Shown in pieces: positions 8,024 to 16,603 of a DNA stretch of 64,000 nucleotides. The notes below the pieces were generated by a model. It did no database searches. It was not told the origin of the DNA and worked only from the letters and a program-made list of their open reading frames with translations. Origin of the DNA: Sphingobacterium sp. R2 (GTDB taxonomy: Bacteria; Bacteroidota; Bacteroidia; Sphingobacteriales; Sphingobacteriaceae); assembly GCF_040760075.1 (NCBI RefSeq), contig NZ_CP142884.1, positions 992,001-1,056,000 on the forward strand, in the 5' to 3' direction. Position 1 is the stretch's first letter. Each line of letters begins with the position of its first letter. Made by a program: the position numbers and the translations under genes.

Positions 8024-8767
8024 ATGTTAAAGGAAGAAAGACAAGCATTCATTATACATCAGATTAACCTACATAACAAAGTTTTATCGTCAGATCTAAG
8101 TGTTCAATTGAATGTATCTGAAGATACAATTAGACGTGACTTAAACGAACTCGCCGAGAATGGAAAAGTTCTAAAAGTCTATGGTGGGGCATTATCAAAA
8201 TCTTTTCAATTCCCTTTTCAGGATGGAAACGTATATGCCAAGGAGGCAAAAAAAGAAATTGCCAAGAAAGCAAGCACTTTAATCTCCAATGGAATGACTG
8301 TTTTAGTCGGCGGCGGGACAACCTTAATCGAATTGGCAAGAACAATACCCGATCACCTTCAGTGTACATTTTTTACTATAAGTCCATTAGTTGCCCTAGA
8401 ATTGGCCGAAAAGCCAAATCTTGAAGTCATTTTAGTTGGCGGAAAACTTTCACGCAATACAAACATTGTTTCCGGAGCCCAGGTAGCTAATGAATTGGCG
8501 GATCTTAAAGTCGATCTTTGTTTATTGGGGACAAATTCTCTTTCCGTAGAAGACGGAGTGACCGACTCCGACTGGGAGGTGGTACAAATCAAACGTGCGA
8601 TGATTAAATGCTCAAAAAAAGTGGCTATTTTAAGTATTGCTGAGAAACTAAATTCAGTTCAAAAAATGAAAGTTGTGCCGTTACGTGATATTTCTTATTT
8701 AATTACCGATGTCAATCCAACTGATGTTTCACTAAAAGAATTTGCGAATACAATTGCAATACTTTAA
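8024..8767 (+). CDS. DeoR-family transcriptional regulator
   Basis: 247 residues, standard for the family. The N-terminal winged helix-turn-helix (residues about 1-56) includes the signature VSEDTIRRDLNELAENGKVLKVYGGA. The C-terminal sugar-phosphate-sensing domain shows GGGTTLIELARTIP, ISPLVALEL and VGGKLS, typical of the DeoRC fold. These proteins usually repress sugar catabolism genes and are released by a phosphorylated sugar. The gene lies 23 bases before the flippase gene and on the same strand, so it may be co-transcribed with the polysaccharide cluster, though DeoR proteins seldom control such genes; its target is not evident. Confidence 0.92.
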   Translation: MLKEERQAFIIHQINLHNKVLSSDLSVQLNVSEDTIRRDLNELAENGKVLKVYGGALSKSFQFPFQDGNVYAKEAKKEIAKKASTLISNGMTVLVGGGTTLIELARTIPDHLQCTFFTISPLVALELAEKPNLEVILVGGKLSRNTNIVSGAQVANELADLKVDLCLLGTNSLSVEDGVTDSDWEVVQIKRAMIKCSKKVAILSIAEKLNSVQKMKVVPLRDISYLITDVNPTDVSLKEFANTIAIL

Positions 8768-8790
8768 TATTGCCGCTCATTTAATTTAGC

Positions 8791-10251
8791 ATGTCATCTC
8801 ATCAGGAAAAGGACTCTTTAAAATCAAAAACGACGAAAGGACTCTTATGGGGTGGCATGGCCAGCATCATACAGCAGTTTTTGGGATTTGGTTTCGGTAT
8901 CCTACTAAACCGTAAACTAACAGCGGAAGATTACGGTTTAGTAGCGATGATCACTATCTTTTCCGTTCTAGCTTCTGCCTTTCAAGAAAGTGGGTTTGTT
9001 TACGGTATCGTCAATAAAAAGCAGGTTGAACATAAGGATTATAATGCTGTTTTCTGGACAAGTGTCGGGATTGGAACATTCATCTATATCGTCTTATTTT
9101 TCGCAGCTCCTCTTATCGCTCTATATTATAATCAAACAGTACTTATAGAACTAAGCAGGTTTACCTTTTTGTCCTTTTGGCTAGGAAGTTTTGGTATCGC
9201 CCATAACGCCTACCTCTTCAGAAATCTAAAAATAAAAGAACGCGTTATTACGGGCACTTTTGCACTTATTGTATCCAATGTGGTCGGGGTTTATCTTGCT
9301 TATAAAGATTATGCTTATTGGGCGTACGCTATTCAAATTGTATCCTACAGTGGCTTTAATATGCTCGGATTCTGGTATTTTTCCAAATTTAGGCCTACTT
9401 TCCAGTTCGATTTCCGACCCATTCGTGACATTTTAGGATTTAGCAGTAAAATACTGGTTACCAACATCTTTATCAACCTGAATAAAAATATCTATGCGGC
9501 AATCTTAGGGCGTCATTATACCGCAGAAGAATTAGGTTACACCGTTAATCCAAATCGCTGGAGCATCATGGCCCAGAATATATTGACCAATATGGTCAAT
9601 AACGTGACACAGCCGATTTTAAAGGAGATAGAAGATGACAAGGATAGACAAGTTCGGGTTTTTCGCAAACTAATTTCTTTTACTGCTTTTTTGGCATTTC
9701 CCATGTTATTGGGTTTAACCACTGTAGCACAGGATTTCATTTCCATTGCGATCACCGACAAATGGGCGCAAAGTGCCATATTTCTTCAAATATTTTGTAT
9801 TGGAGCGGCATTTGATTCTGTTAGCAACGTTTTTTCTAACCTCATCATTAGCAAGGGAAAACCTCAAGTATATATGCGAAATATAGTCATTTTTGGTTTG
9901 CTGCAAATCGCTATCCTCTTCTTTGGCAAATCCTTAGGTTTAGAACTGCTTATTGGATTAACCTCGGGATTAAACGCCCTTTGGATATTTGTTTGGTATG
10001 CATCAGCCAAACCGTACATGAACTATTCAGTCCGTTACCTTCTAGGGGATATTTTTGCTTATGCACTATTGGCGACCATCAGCTGCCTAACAGCTCATTA
10101 CGCCACCGCCGCTATTCCTAACCTCTATCTTCGGTTTGTCAGTACAATTGGAGTTGCTGTAGGTATCTACATCATCGTTAATAGAATGTTTAAACCCAGC
10201 ATTTTGTTGGAATTATTCCACTATTGCCTAACAGTTATCCGAAAAAAATAG
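8791..10251 (+). CDS. Polysaccharide flippase (MOP superfamily, WzxC-like)
   Basis: 486 residues with about 12-14 hydrophobic segments and the N-terminal pattern of Wzx/PST exporters (TTKGLLWGGMASIIQQ, then LNRKLTAEDYGLVAM). Such proteins flip lipid-linked oligosaccharide units across the inner membrane. It is the first gene of a block continuing with three glycosyltransferases; the next ATG begins at the base after this stop codon. The likely product is a surface polysaccharide or O-antigen-type glycan, with no polymerase visible in the block. Confidence 0.9.
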   Translation: MSSHQEKDSLKSKTTKGLLWGGMASIIQQFLGFGFGILLNRKLTAEDYGLVAMITIFSVLASAFQESGFVYGIVNKKQVEHKDYNAVFWTSVGIGTFIYIVLFFAAPLIALYYNQTVLIELSRFTFLSFWLGSFGIAHNAYLFRNLKIKERVITGTFALIVSNVVGVYLAYKDYAYWAYAIQIVSYSGFNMLGFWYFSKFRPTFQFDFRPIRDILGFSSKILVTNIFINLNKNIYAAILGRHYTAEELGYTVNPNRWSIMAQNILTNMVNNVTQPILKEIEDDKDRQVRVFRKLISFTAFLAFPMLLGLTTVAQDFISIAITDKWAQSAIFLQIFCIGAAFDSVSNVFSNLIISKGKPQVYMRNIVIFGLLQIAILFFGKSLGLELLIGLTSGLNALWIFVWYASAKPYMNYSVRYLLGDIFAYALLATISCLTAHYATAAIPNLYLRFVSTIGVAVGIYIIVNRMFKPSILLELFHYCLTVIRKK

Positions 10252-11124
10252 ATGGCCAGGATTCTCACCATAATCGTCTCTTATAATTTTGAGCCTTGGA
10301 TCCACAAGTGCTTACCCAGTCTATTGGATTCGAGCTACCCTACAGATATTTTAGTTGTCGACAACAATTCGGGAGACCATACCACTCAGATCATAAAAGA
10401 AACTTACCCGACAATAAGACTAATAGAAAGTTCCAAAAATCTGGGATTTGGAAAGGCCAACAACATCGGACTTGACATTGTATTGAAAGAAGAATATGAT
10501 TATGCTTTTTTGGTCAACCAAGATGCCTGGGTGGATCGGAACTGTATCGCCAATTTAATCAAGGTTAATACAAGCAATATCGGCATTATCTCACCGATTC
10601 ACCACGATGGTACAGAAGCCACATTGGACCATGGCTTTGCTGATTACACAAAAGATGCCATCACCAAAAATTCGTATCGGATCTGTCCTTTTGTCAATGC
10701 CGCCTTTTGGTTTATCCCCAACAAAGTTATCAGAAAAGTCGGCGGTTTCGCACCGATCTTTTTTCATTACGGGGAAGATAAGGATTATGCCAACCGCATC
10801 AATTACCACGGATTAAACATTGTTTTGGCAGAAGAAGCTAAAGCTTATCACGATAGGCAGCAGCGCAAAACAGACCGTAAAGCTTTTATGAAAAGCGAAT
10901 ATGTCTATCATCTGACTGAATATTGCAATATCAATTATACTTTTGTAATAGCTTTTTCGATGGCCGTATTGGCGAGTCTGAAGAAAATGGGAGCTTCAAT
11001 TTTTAAAGGTCATATTTTTGAAGCAAAAAGCTACTTAAACATTGCTTTTAGATTGCTGGGCAAATCGGGAGCAGTTTATCGTACTCGTCTAAGCAACAAA
11101 AAAGCATACAACAAAATCTATTGA
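10252..11124 (+). CDS. Glycosyltransferase family 2 (rhamnosyl/galactofuranosyl type)
   Basis: 290 residues, GT-A fold. The N-terminus (ILTIIVSYNFEPWIHKCL), the VVDNNSGDHT loop, NLGFGKANNIGL and the acidic motif NQDAWV are the nucleotide-sugar binding and metal-binding features of family 2 enzymes of the rhamnosyltransferase-like group. Later FHYGEDKDYANR supplies the usual catalytic acidic residues. A hydrophobic stretch near residues 223-240 may associate with the membrane. The donor sugar cannot be read from sequence. Start is fixed by direct abutment to the flippase stop, indicating translational coupling. Confidence 0.9.
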   Translation: MARILTIIVSYNFEPWIHKCLPSLLDSSYPTDILVVDNNSGDHTTQIIKETYPTIRLIESSKNLGFGKANNIGLDIVLKEEYDYAFLVNQDAWVDRNCIANLIKVNTSNIGIISPIHHDGTEATLDHGFADYTKDAITKNSYRICPFVNAAFWFIPNKVIRKVGGFAPIFFHYGEDKDYANRINYHGLNIVLAEEAKAYHDRQQRKTDRKAFMKSEYVYHLTEYCNINYTFVIAFSMAVLASLKKMGASIFKGHIFEAKSYLNIAFRLLGKSGAVYRTRLSNKKAYNKIY

Positions 11125-11127
11125 TAA

Positions 11128-12042
11128 ATGAACAGTATTGCTCCAGTCATACTTTTTGTGTACAATCGTCCTGATCATACGATAAGAACGCTCTCAGCTT
11201 TAGAAAAGAATAAACTTGCGGACCAGACTACACTTTACATCTATTCGGATGCTGCAAAAAACGAAAAATCTGTTCAAGCTGTTACTGAAGTCCGAAAGAT
11301 TATCAACGAGTCCTGGAACTTCAAAGAAGTTATTATTGTCGAACGAACAGAAAATTGGGGTTTGGCAGCCAATGTAATCGATGGTGTTACAAAAGTGGTC
11401 AATGCACATGGAAAGATTATTGTTTTAGAAGATGACCTGGAAACTTCTGCGTTTGCCCTGGATTATTTTAATCAAGCCCTTACGCGTTATGAAGATGAAG
11501 ATCAAGTGATGGAGATCAGCGGTTATGGTTATCCGCTAAAAGATTTAAATAAACTGCCTGAGACCTTCTTTTTTCGGGTCGCCAATAGTTGGGGCTGGGC
11601 AACCTGGGACCGCGCCTGGCAACATTTCAATCCGAATATTGATGAACTTGTATCGGATTTTACGCCCGAGCAGATACATCAATTCAGTATCGAGGGTAAA
11701 GAAAACTTCTGGAAACAAGTGCAGGAATTTAAGGCCGGAAAGATCAACTCTTGGGCGATACGCTGGTATGCTTCTGTATTCAAAAAAAATGGGTTAGTTT
11801 TGTATCCAAGGAATTCGATGACACAGAATATTGGCAACGATGGTTCGGGTACACATACAGCTGCGGAAGCAACTTATCAGGTTACACTAGCAGAAAGCCC
11901 TGTACGGTATTTTCCGACGGAAATTTCAGAAAACAAGCAAGCTTATGAGGCCATCAAGTATTTCTATGCACATCGGAAAGGATCTTTATTCAACCGTGGC
12001 ATCCGATTCCTGAAGAAGAAAATGAATAAATTCAATACATAA
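11128..12042 (+). CDS. Glycosyltransferase, GT-A fold (GNT-I-like)
   Basis: 304 residues. The N-terminus (PVILFVYNRPDHTIRTLSAL) and the metal-binding motif VLEDDLETS, followed by SGYGYPL and SWGWATWDRAWQHF, match the bacterial glycosyltransferases annotated as GNT-I or sugar-transferase-like in surface polysaccharide clusters. Cytoplasmic, no signal peptide. It starts three bases after the previous stop and is followed five bases later by another family 2 enzyme, so the three transferases form a tight operon with the flippase. Confidence 0.85.
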   Translation: MNSIAPVILFVYNRPDHTIRTLSALEKNKLADQTTLYIYSDAAKNEKSVQAVTEVRKIINESWNFKEVIIVERTENWGLAANVIDGVTKVVNAHGKIIVLEDDLETSAFALDYFNQALTRYEDEDQVMEISGYGYPLKDLNKLPETFFFRVANSWGWATWDRAWQHFNPNIDELVSDFTPEQIHQFSIEGKENFWKQVQEFKAGKINSWAIRWYASVFKKNGLVLYPRNSMTQNIGNDGSGTHTAAEATYQVTLAESPVRYFPTEISENKQAYEAIKYFYAHRKGSLFNRGIRFLKKKMNKFNT

Positions 12043-12047
12043 AAAAC

Positions 12048-12803
12048 ATGTCTGCTCATCCTAAATTTTCGATTATAACTGTCGTTTACAACAATGTGCG
12101 TGACATAGAACACACCCTGAAATCTGTTGTCAATCAGAGCTATGATCATATAGAGTATATTGTCATTGATGGACAATCAACTGATGGGACATTAGAGATC
12201 ATCCAAAAATACAGGGATAAAATCACCGTTCTACTCTCCGAAAAGGATAAGGGGATCTATGATGCAATGAATAAGGGATTAGCATTAGCAACAGGTGATT
12301 ATGTTCTTTTTCTAAATTCCGGTGATGAAATATATGATCTCAACAGCATTGAGAACCTAGCTAAGCTGAGTGACAACGCCGATATTCTTTATGGCGAAAC
12401 TATACTTATAGACGAACACCGGAATATTGTTGGTGAACGGAGACATAAAATCCCAGCTCATTTTAACTGGAAAAGCTTTCGCTATGGTATGAATATATGC
12501 CATCAGGCCATCTATATCAAACGCGACATTGCCGAGCCATACGATCTCAATTATAAATTATGTGCTGATATTGACTGGGTTATTCGTTGTGCCAAAAAGG
12601 CTAAAAAATCAGTCAATGCACAGCAATATGTAGCCCGATATCTTGTGGGCGGAATGTCAAAGCAAAGACATAAGGAATCCTTGAAAGAGCGCTTTGCTAT
12701 TTTCAAACAAAACTATGGGACCATTCCCAATTTATTTAATCATGGCATCATCGCACTAAAAGCTATTTGGTACCGTCTTAATTATGGAAAACCTCAAGAC
12801 TAA
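12048..12803 (+). CDS. Glycosyltransferase family 2 (WcaE-like)
   Basis: 251 residues. KFSIITVVYNNVRDIEHTLKSVVNQSYDHIEYIVIDGQSTDGT at the N-terminus (shown here only to identify the family; residues about 6-48) and the following EKDKGIYDAMNKGLALATGDYVLFLNSGDE are diagnostic of colanic-acid-type WcaE transferases. The donor is unknown. The stop codon overlaps the ATG of the next gene by one base (TAATG), so the two are translationally coupled. Confidence 0.92.
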   Translation: MSAHPKFSIITVVYNNVRDIEHTLKSVVNQSYDHIEYIVIDGQSTDGTLEIIQKYRDKITVLLSEKDKGIYDAMNKGLALATGDYVLFLNSGDEIYDLNSIENLAKLSDNADILYGETILIDEHRNIVGERRHKIPAHFNWKSFRYGMNICHQAIYIKRDIAEPYDLNYKLCADIDWVIRCAKKAKKSVNAQQYVARYLVGGMSKQRHKESLKERFAIFKQNYGTIPNLFNHGIIALKAIWYRLNYGKPQD

Positions 12804-13018
12804 TGTTAAATCCTGAAATTTTAACCGAACTTGTTACAGTAAAGATGCCCTTTGGTAAATATCAGGGCTACACGTTATGTAACCTTCCTGAGCCCTATCT
12901 AGTCTGGTATAACCAAAAAGGCTTTCCAAAGGGAAAACTAGGTCAGCAGTTAGCGACACTCTATGAAATAAAGCTTAATGGCTTGGAATACCTGCTCGAA
13001 CCGTTAAAGAAAAGATGA
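12803..13018 (+). CDS. DUF3820 family protein
   Basis: 71 residues with the family pattern MPFGKYQGYTLCNLPEPYLVWY and KGKLGQQL. Function is unknown; the family is small, soluble and widespread in Proteobacteria and Bacteroidetes. Overlap of its ATG with the stop of the preceding glycosyltransferase gene puts it at the end of the polysaccharide operon, but a role in glycan synthesis is not implied by the family. Confidence 0.88.
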   Translation: MLNPEILTELVTVKMPFGKYQGYTLCNLPEPYLVWYNQKGFPKGKLGQQLATLYEIKLNGLEYLLEPLKKR

Positions 13019-13051
13019 CGAAGGTCATTTTATTCCACTTATTATTTTTTG

Positions 13052-13059
13052 TAGCTTTG
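13052..13059 (+). promoter_or_regulatory. Candidate -7 element for trhO
   Basis: TAGCTTTG fits TAnnTTTG and lies 45 bases before the trhO ATG. No clear TTG is placed at -33. Confidence 0.4.
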
Positions 13060-13104
13060 CACTAAATTTATTTTTAGCATTAAACGCCGTTTGCAGCGGT
13101 ATCA

Positions 13105-14100
13105 ATGAATATCATGACACAATATCAAACTTTGCTGTACTATTGTTACAGCCCTATCGAGGATGCCGAAAAATTTGCATCAGATCACTTAGAATTTTGT
13201 AAATCACTGGGTTTAGTTGGCCGTATCATTGTAGCTGACGAAGGTCTTAATGGAACTGTTTCCGGCACTATTGAAGCATGTAAAAGCTACATGGATGCAA
13301 TTTATGCAGATGGACGTTTTAACAAAACAGAATTTAAAATTGACGATGTCGAAGAACCGTCATTCATTAAAATGCACTGCCGCTACAAAGCCGAAATCGT
13401 TCACTCTGGTTTGCGTGATCCGAAAGAAATTGACCCCAACCGTCAAACCGGTGTGCACCTCGAACCTAAGGATTTCTTGGCCATGAAAGACCAAGAGGAT
13501 GTGGTTGTATTGGATGTACGCTCAAATTACGAGCACAATGTTGGTCATTTTAAAAATGCTGTTACCCTAGATATTGACAACTTCCGCGAGTTCCCGGAGA
13601 AAATCAAAGAGCTCGAACAATATAAAGGAAAAAAAATATTAACGTACTGCACAGGCGGTATCAAATGTGAGAAGGCATCTGCTCTCTTGTTAAAAGAAGG
13701 CTTCGAGGATGTTTATCAATTACATGGCGGCATTATCAAATACGGAAAGGAAGCCGGTGGTGAAGATTTTGAAGGTCAATGCTACGTCTTTGACAATCGC
13801 GTTACTGTCGATGTAAATTCTGTCAATCCATCCGTGGTATCAACTTGTTTTAACTGTGGCAAGCAAACCACCAAAATGATCAATTGTGCCAACCCGACCT
13901 GTAATGAGCATTTCACACAATGTGATGAGTGCGGCTGGGAAATGGATGGATGCTGTTCGTCAGCATGTAAGGAAAATCCCAATAAGCGTGAATATGACGG
14001 AACAGGATATTATGTCAAGGTTCCTCAACCCGTCAATATTGATAAAATCAGCAAAAGAAAACATAAAAATTTTCCACCGAAAGTATCGGCCGAAGATTAA
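13105..14100 (+). CDS. trhO: tRNA uridine(34) hydroxylase (rhodanese-like)
   Basis: 331 residues. An N-terminal ferredoxin-like domain (about 1-95, with VADEGLNGTVSG) precedes a rhodanese domain whose active-site loop CTGGIKCEK carries the catalytic Cys182. A Cys-rich C-terminal segment (residues about 248-288, with pairs CFNC, CDEC and CCSSAC) probably binds zinc. TrhO enzymes hydroxylate U34 of certain tRNAs using a prephenate-derived or oxygen-dependent route. An in-frame ATG three codons downstream (13114) is an alternative start. A 15-bp hairpin follows the gene. Confidence 0.93.
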   Translation: MNIMTQYQTLLYYCYSPIEDAEKFASDHLEFCKSLGLVGRIIVADEGLNGTVSGTIEACKSYMDAIYADGRFNKTEFKIDDVEEPSFIKMHCRYKAEIVHSGLRDPKEIDPNRQTGVHLEPKDFLAMKDQEDVVVLDVRSNYEHNVGHFKNAVTLDIDNFREFPEKIKELEQYKGKKILTYCTGGIKCEKASALLLKEGFEDVYQLHGGIIKYGKEAGGEDFEGQCYVFDNRVTVDVNSVNPSVVSTCFNCGKQTTKMINCANPTCNEHFTQCDECGWEMDGCCSSACKENPNKREYDGTGYYVKVPQPVNIDKISKRKHKNFPPKVSAED

Positions 14101-14118
14101 TACAAATTGAACAAACAA

Positions 14119-14153
14119 GAAGCGGTCGGAAGTGTAGAACTTCCGACCGCTTC
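14119..14153. terminator. Hairpin between convergent trhO and DUF937 genes
   Basis: A perfect 15-bp stem (14119-14133 with 14139-14153) closes a five-base loop. There is no long T-run on either side, but it stands between two convergent genes and may end transcripts from both. Confidence 0.65.
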
Positions 14154-14228
14154 CTGTTTAGGATCTGCACCATCTTAGCTTAATCCCATACAAGCTTCTT
14201 ATCATGACGAATAATAGTCGAACACAGC

Positions 14229-14924
14229 TTACTTGCCAAACATACCGGCGATCGAATCAAGAATATTTCCCTTCGCCTGTCCATCGTTATTTTTATCAAA
14301 AAAACTACCTGCCAATCCACCCAACATGTCGGTAACACCACCTCCCGATGCCGGTTGCTTAGTTGCTTGCGCTTGTTCTTCTTGGCTACCGCCTAAAAAA
14401 GAGCCTAATATACCACCCAACATACCGCCACCTGCACTTTGCTGACTTCCGCCACCTAATACAGAACCGATTAGATCACCAATCCCTCCGCCACTCGAAG
14501 CCTGCTTTTGTTGTCCTAGATACCCCATTACGATTGGAGCAAGTGTGGCCAGTACGCCTGTCACTTGAGAAGAGCTCAAGCCCGCTTTATCCGCAATATT
14601 CTGTGTCACGACTTCAGTATTTTGGCCAAACATATGGTTGACAATTTTATTGCCATCTTCAGATCCATTCTGCTCCGCTCCTCCCTGTCCGAATAGATCG
14701 CCAATTTTATCGAGTATCCCGCTAGTGCTATGCTGATCAATGGCATTGTCAATATTTTCCGCCTGCCCTTTGTTTTTCGCATTGTAATTCAATGCTGCAA
14801 TCATCAAAGGAACTGCCGCCGCTACTATCCATTTTGCTTTAGATTCACTGACACCAGTAATTTTTGAAATAGTCTCTATCGCTTTAGAACCTACTCCACC
14901 TGTAACTAAATCTGTTAAGTTCAT
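14229..14924 (-). CDS. DUF937 domain protein
   Basis: 231 residues. The N-terminal two thirds match DUF937 (also called the YidB-like family): two similar helical units around VSESKAKWIVAAAVPLMIAAL and LSSSQVTGVLATLAPIVMGYL. The rest is Gly/Gln/Ser-rich with repeated GGML/GGIL/GGLAG segments. No signal peptide. The function of the family is unknown. It stands alone between two hairpins; the upstream 15013-15042 hairpin belongs to the neighbouring lipoprotein gene. Confidence 0.88.
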   Translation of the reverse strand: MNLTDLVTGGVGSKAIETISKITGVSESKAKWIVAAAVPLMIAALNYNAKNKGQAENIDNAIDQHSTSGILDKIGDLFGQGGAEQNGSEDGNKIVNHMFGQNTEVVTQNIADKAGLSSSQVTGVLATLAPIVMGYLGQQKQASSGGGIGDLIGSVLGGGSQQSAGGGMLGGILGSFLGGSQEEQAQATKQPASGGGVTDMLGGLAGSFFDKNNDGQAKGNILDSIAGMFGK

Positions 14925-15012
14925 AAGTCTTCGTTTATAGTTATATAATGAAGATAATAAAAATATGTTTTAGCTCTACCAATATTTAGCTAACGGCATG
15001 CCATCTATACCA

Positions 15013-15042
15013 TAAATAAAGGGGCCGCAGCCCCTTTATTTA
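15013..15042 (-). terminator. Terminator of the SusC/SusD operon
   Basis: A 13-bp stem (15013-15025 with 15030-15042) with loop CGCA, ending in TTTATTTA on the minus strand, six bases after the stop of the DUF5689 gene. Confidence 0.85.
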
Positions 15043-15048
15043 TATCGT

Positions 15049-16575
15049 TTATTGTTCAATTTTAGTTGACAATTCATTTTCGATTTCACTCAATGTGGAA
15101 GCCTTGGTCATCTCTATATTATTCTGAGACCGTGCAGATGTCCATCTCGCTAATGACGTATTATATACCCCTCCCAAACTCACAAAATAACCCACATCAG
15201 CTGTATTATATTTTAGAAAGATATTATTGGTTCCCGCCATAAAAAAAGGTTGGGACTTTAAAGATAGTGGATCGATAACATCGTAAAAATCATTATTTGT
15301 AATACGATAACCTTTCGTTCCATCCGTCAATGCACCGCCCCCTGAGATATACATCACATCTACCGGTTTTGTTGCTTCCGTCACCGTTGTGGTATTAAAT
15401 ACGGCGATACCAAATGCGTTACCACTATTCGCCATAAGTCCACCGGTTTTGGTTCCTATACCATCAAAACCATCTTTTGCAACGTAATCATAATTTACGA
15501 CCCATTTTGCATTAGAAATATCCGTTGAGCTTGAGCCATTGATCAATTTATATTTCCCGCCTACATAGAAATACTGACCCTTTGTCACAGTTCCAGAAGT
15601 AATATTCAGTTTGTACGTCCGCATTCCTCCAGTTGCCCAGCCTTTGGCAGGAACACCTGTCGGCGTGGATGCATTCGCATTATTACTAACAATGACAGCA
15701 TAGGGCGTCTTCGAGAAGTCAATATCTTCAATTGCCAGAAGCTGAACATACTCATAATTTCCATCGCCACCTTTTACATCGCTGGCAAAACCAGAGATAG
15801 CCACAGGGGTATGTTCAATCACCGAACTCAGCTCCTGAATATCCGATTCTTTACGCAAAACCTCATAAGGAATGAGTTTACCTTCAGCATCCTGTTTATT
15901 AAAGATCACGCCAAAATAATTCGCCAAAACACTTAAATTCCTTTTAGCAAATTTTGCCGATGATTTGGTCTCCAAATTTAAATTACCAAACCCATCATTC
16001 AGGGTTTTCTGCCCTTCTAGAATATCTCCGGCGGCAGGCAATGGGTTAAAACCGCCCTTTACGATCGCAACCAACGTACTTTCATATTTATCTGGATTTG
16101 CCAAAATATCTTTTGCTGTTACGCGATTGTTGGGAATTGGCAGATCCGAAGCGATCTTTACAATATTTGATTCCGCAACGTTTTTTAACTGAAGAATGCC
16201 ATTTTCCCTTGTCAGTTCACTACCAACGATATTAATTTCCAAGGAATCTCCTATCACATAATTTTCCGCAGCCTTCCCTAAGGGGATCGTTATACCCCGC
16301 AACTGGCGCAAGCGTCTACGGTCCTGTATAACCAGGTAGCCATCAGGAAAGTTTCCCTCCCGATGATCTGAAACAACAACACCTGCAATTGTTGTAGATC
16401 CATCCAAATTATCTTGATTGATCCGTACAGGTTGTCCTTTATAAATGTTCCTGACGTCAAAAATACCGATATACGAACTAACTACCCCACCTGGATAATT
16501 TCCGTCTTTGCTACAAGAGCCGAGAGCTAGCGCGCTCATGAATCCCGTTATTATGTAAAAAATATATTTTTTCAT
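15049..16575 (-). CDS. DUF5689 surface lipoprotein
   Basis: 508 residues with a lipoprotein signal (lipobox LGSC, Cys21). Residues about 35-270 match DUF5689: an OB-like block (IYKGQPVRI, TTIAGVVVSDHREGNFPDGYLVIQD) seen in lipoproteins encoded next to SusC/SusD pairs. The C-terminal half looks like a beta-rich binding domain. It is the last gene of a three-gene operon (28 bases after susD). By analogy with SusE/F-type proteins it probably helps bind or cut the substrate at the cell surface; the ligand is unknown. Confidence 0.88.
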   Translation of the reverse strand: MKKYIFYIITGFMSALALGSCSKDGNYPGGVVSSYIGIFDVRNIYKGQPVRINQDNLDGSTTIAGVVVSDHREGNFPDGYLVIQDRRRLRQLRGITIPLGKAAENYVIGDSLEINIVGSELTRENGILQLKNVAESNIVKIASDLPIPNNRVTAKDILANPDKYESTLVAIVKGGFNPLPAAGDILEGQKTLNDGFGNLNLETKSSAKFAKRNLSVLANYFGVIFNKQDAEGKLIPYEVLRKESDIQELSSVIEHTPVAISGFASDVKGGDGNYEYVQLLAIEDIDFSKTPYAVIVSNNANASTPTGVPAKGWATGGMRTYKLNITSGTVTKGQYFYVGGKYKLINGSSSTDISNAKWVVNYDYVAKDGFDGIGTKTGGLMANSGNAFGIAVFNTTTVTEATKPVDVMYISGGGALTDGTKGYRITNNDFYDVIDPLSLKSQPFFMAGTNNIFLKYNTADVGYFVSLGGVYNTSLARWTSARSQNNIEMTKASTLSEIENELSTKIEQ

Positions 16576-16603
16576 TATCTACGCATTAAAATTATAAAAG
16601 CTA

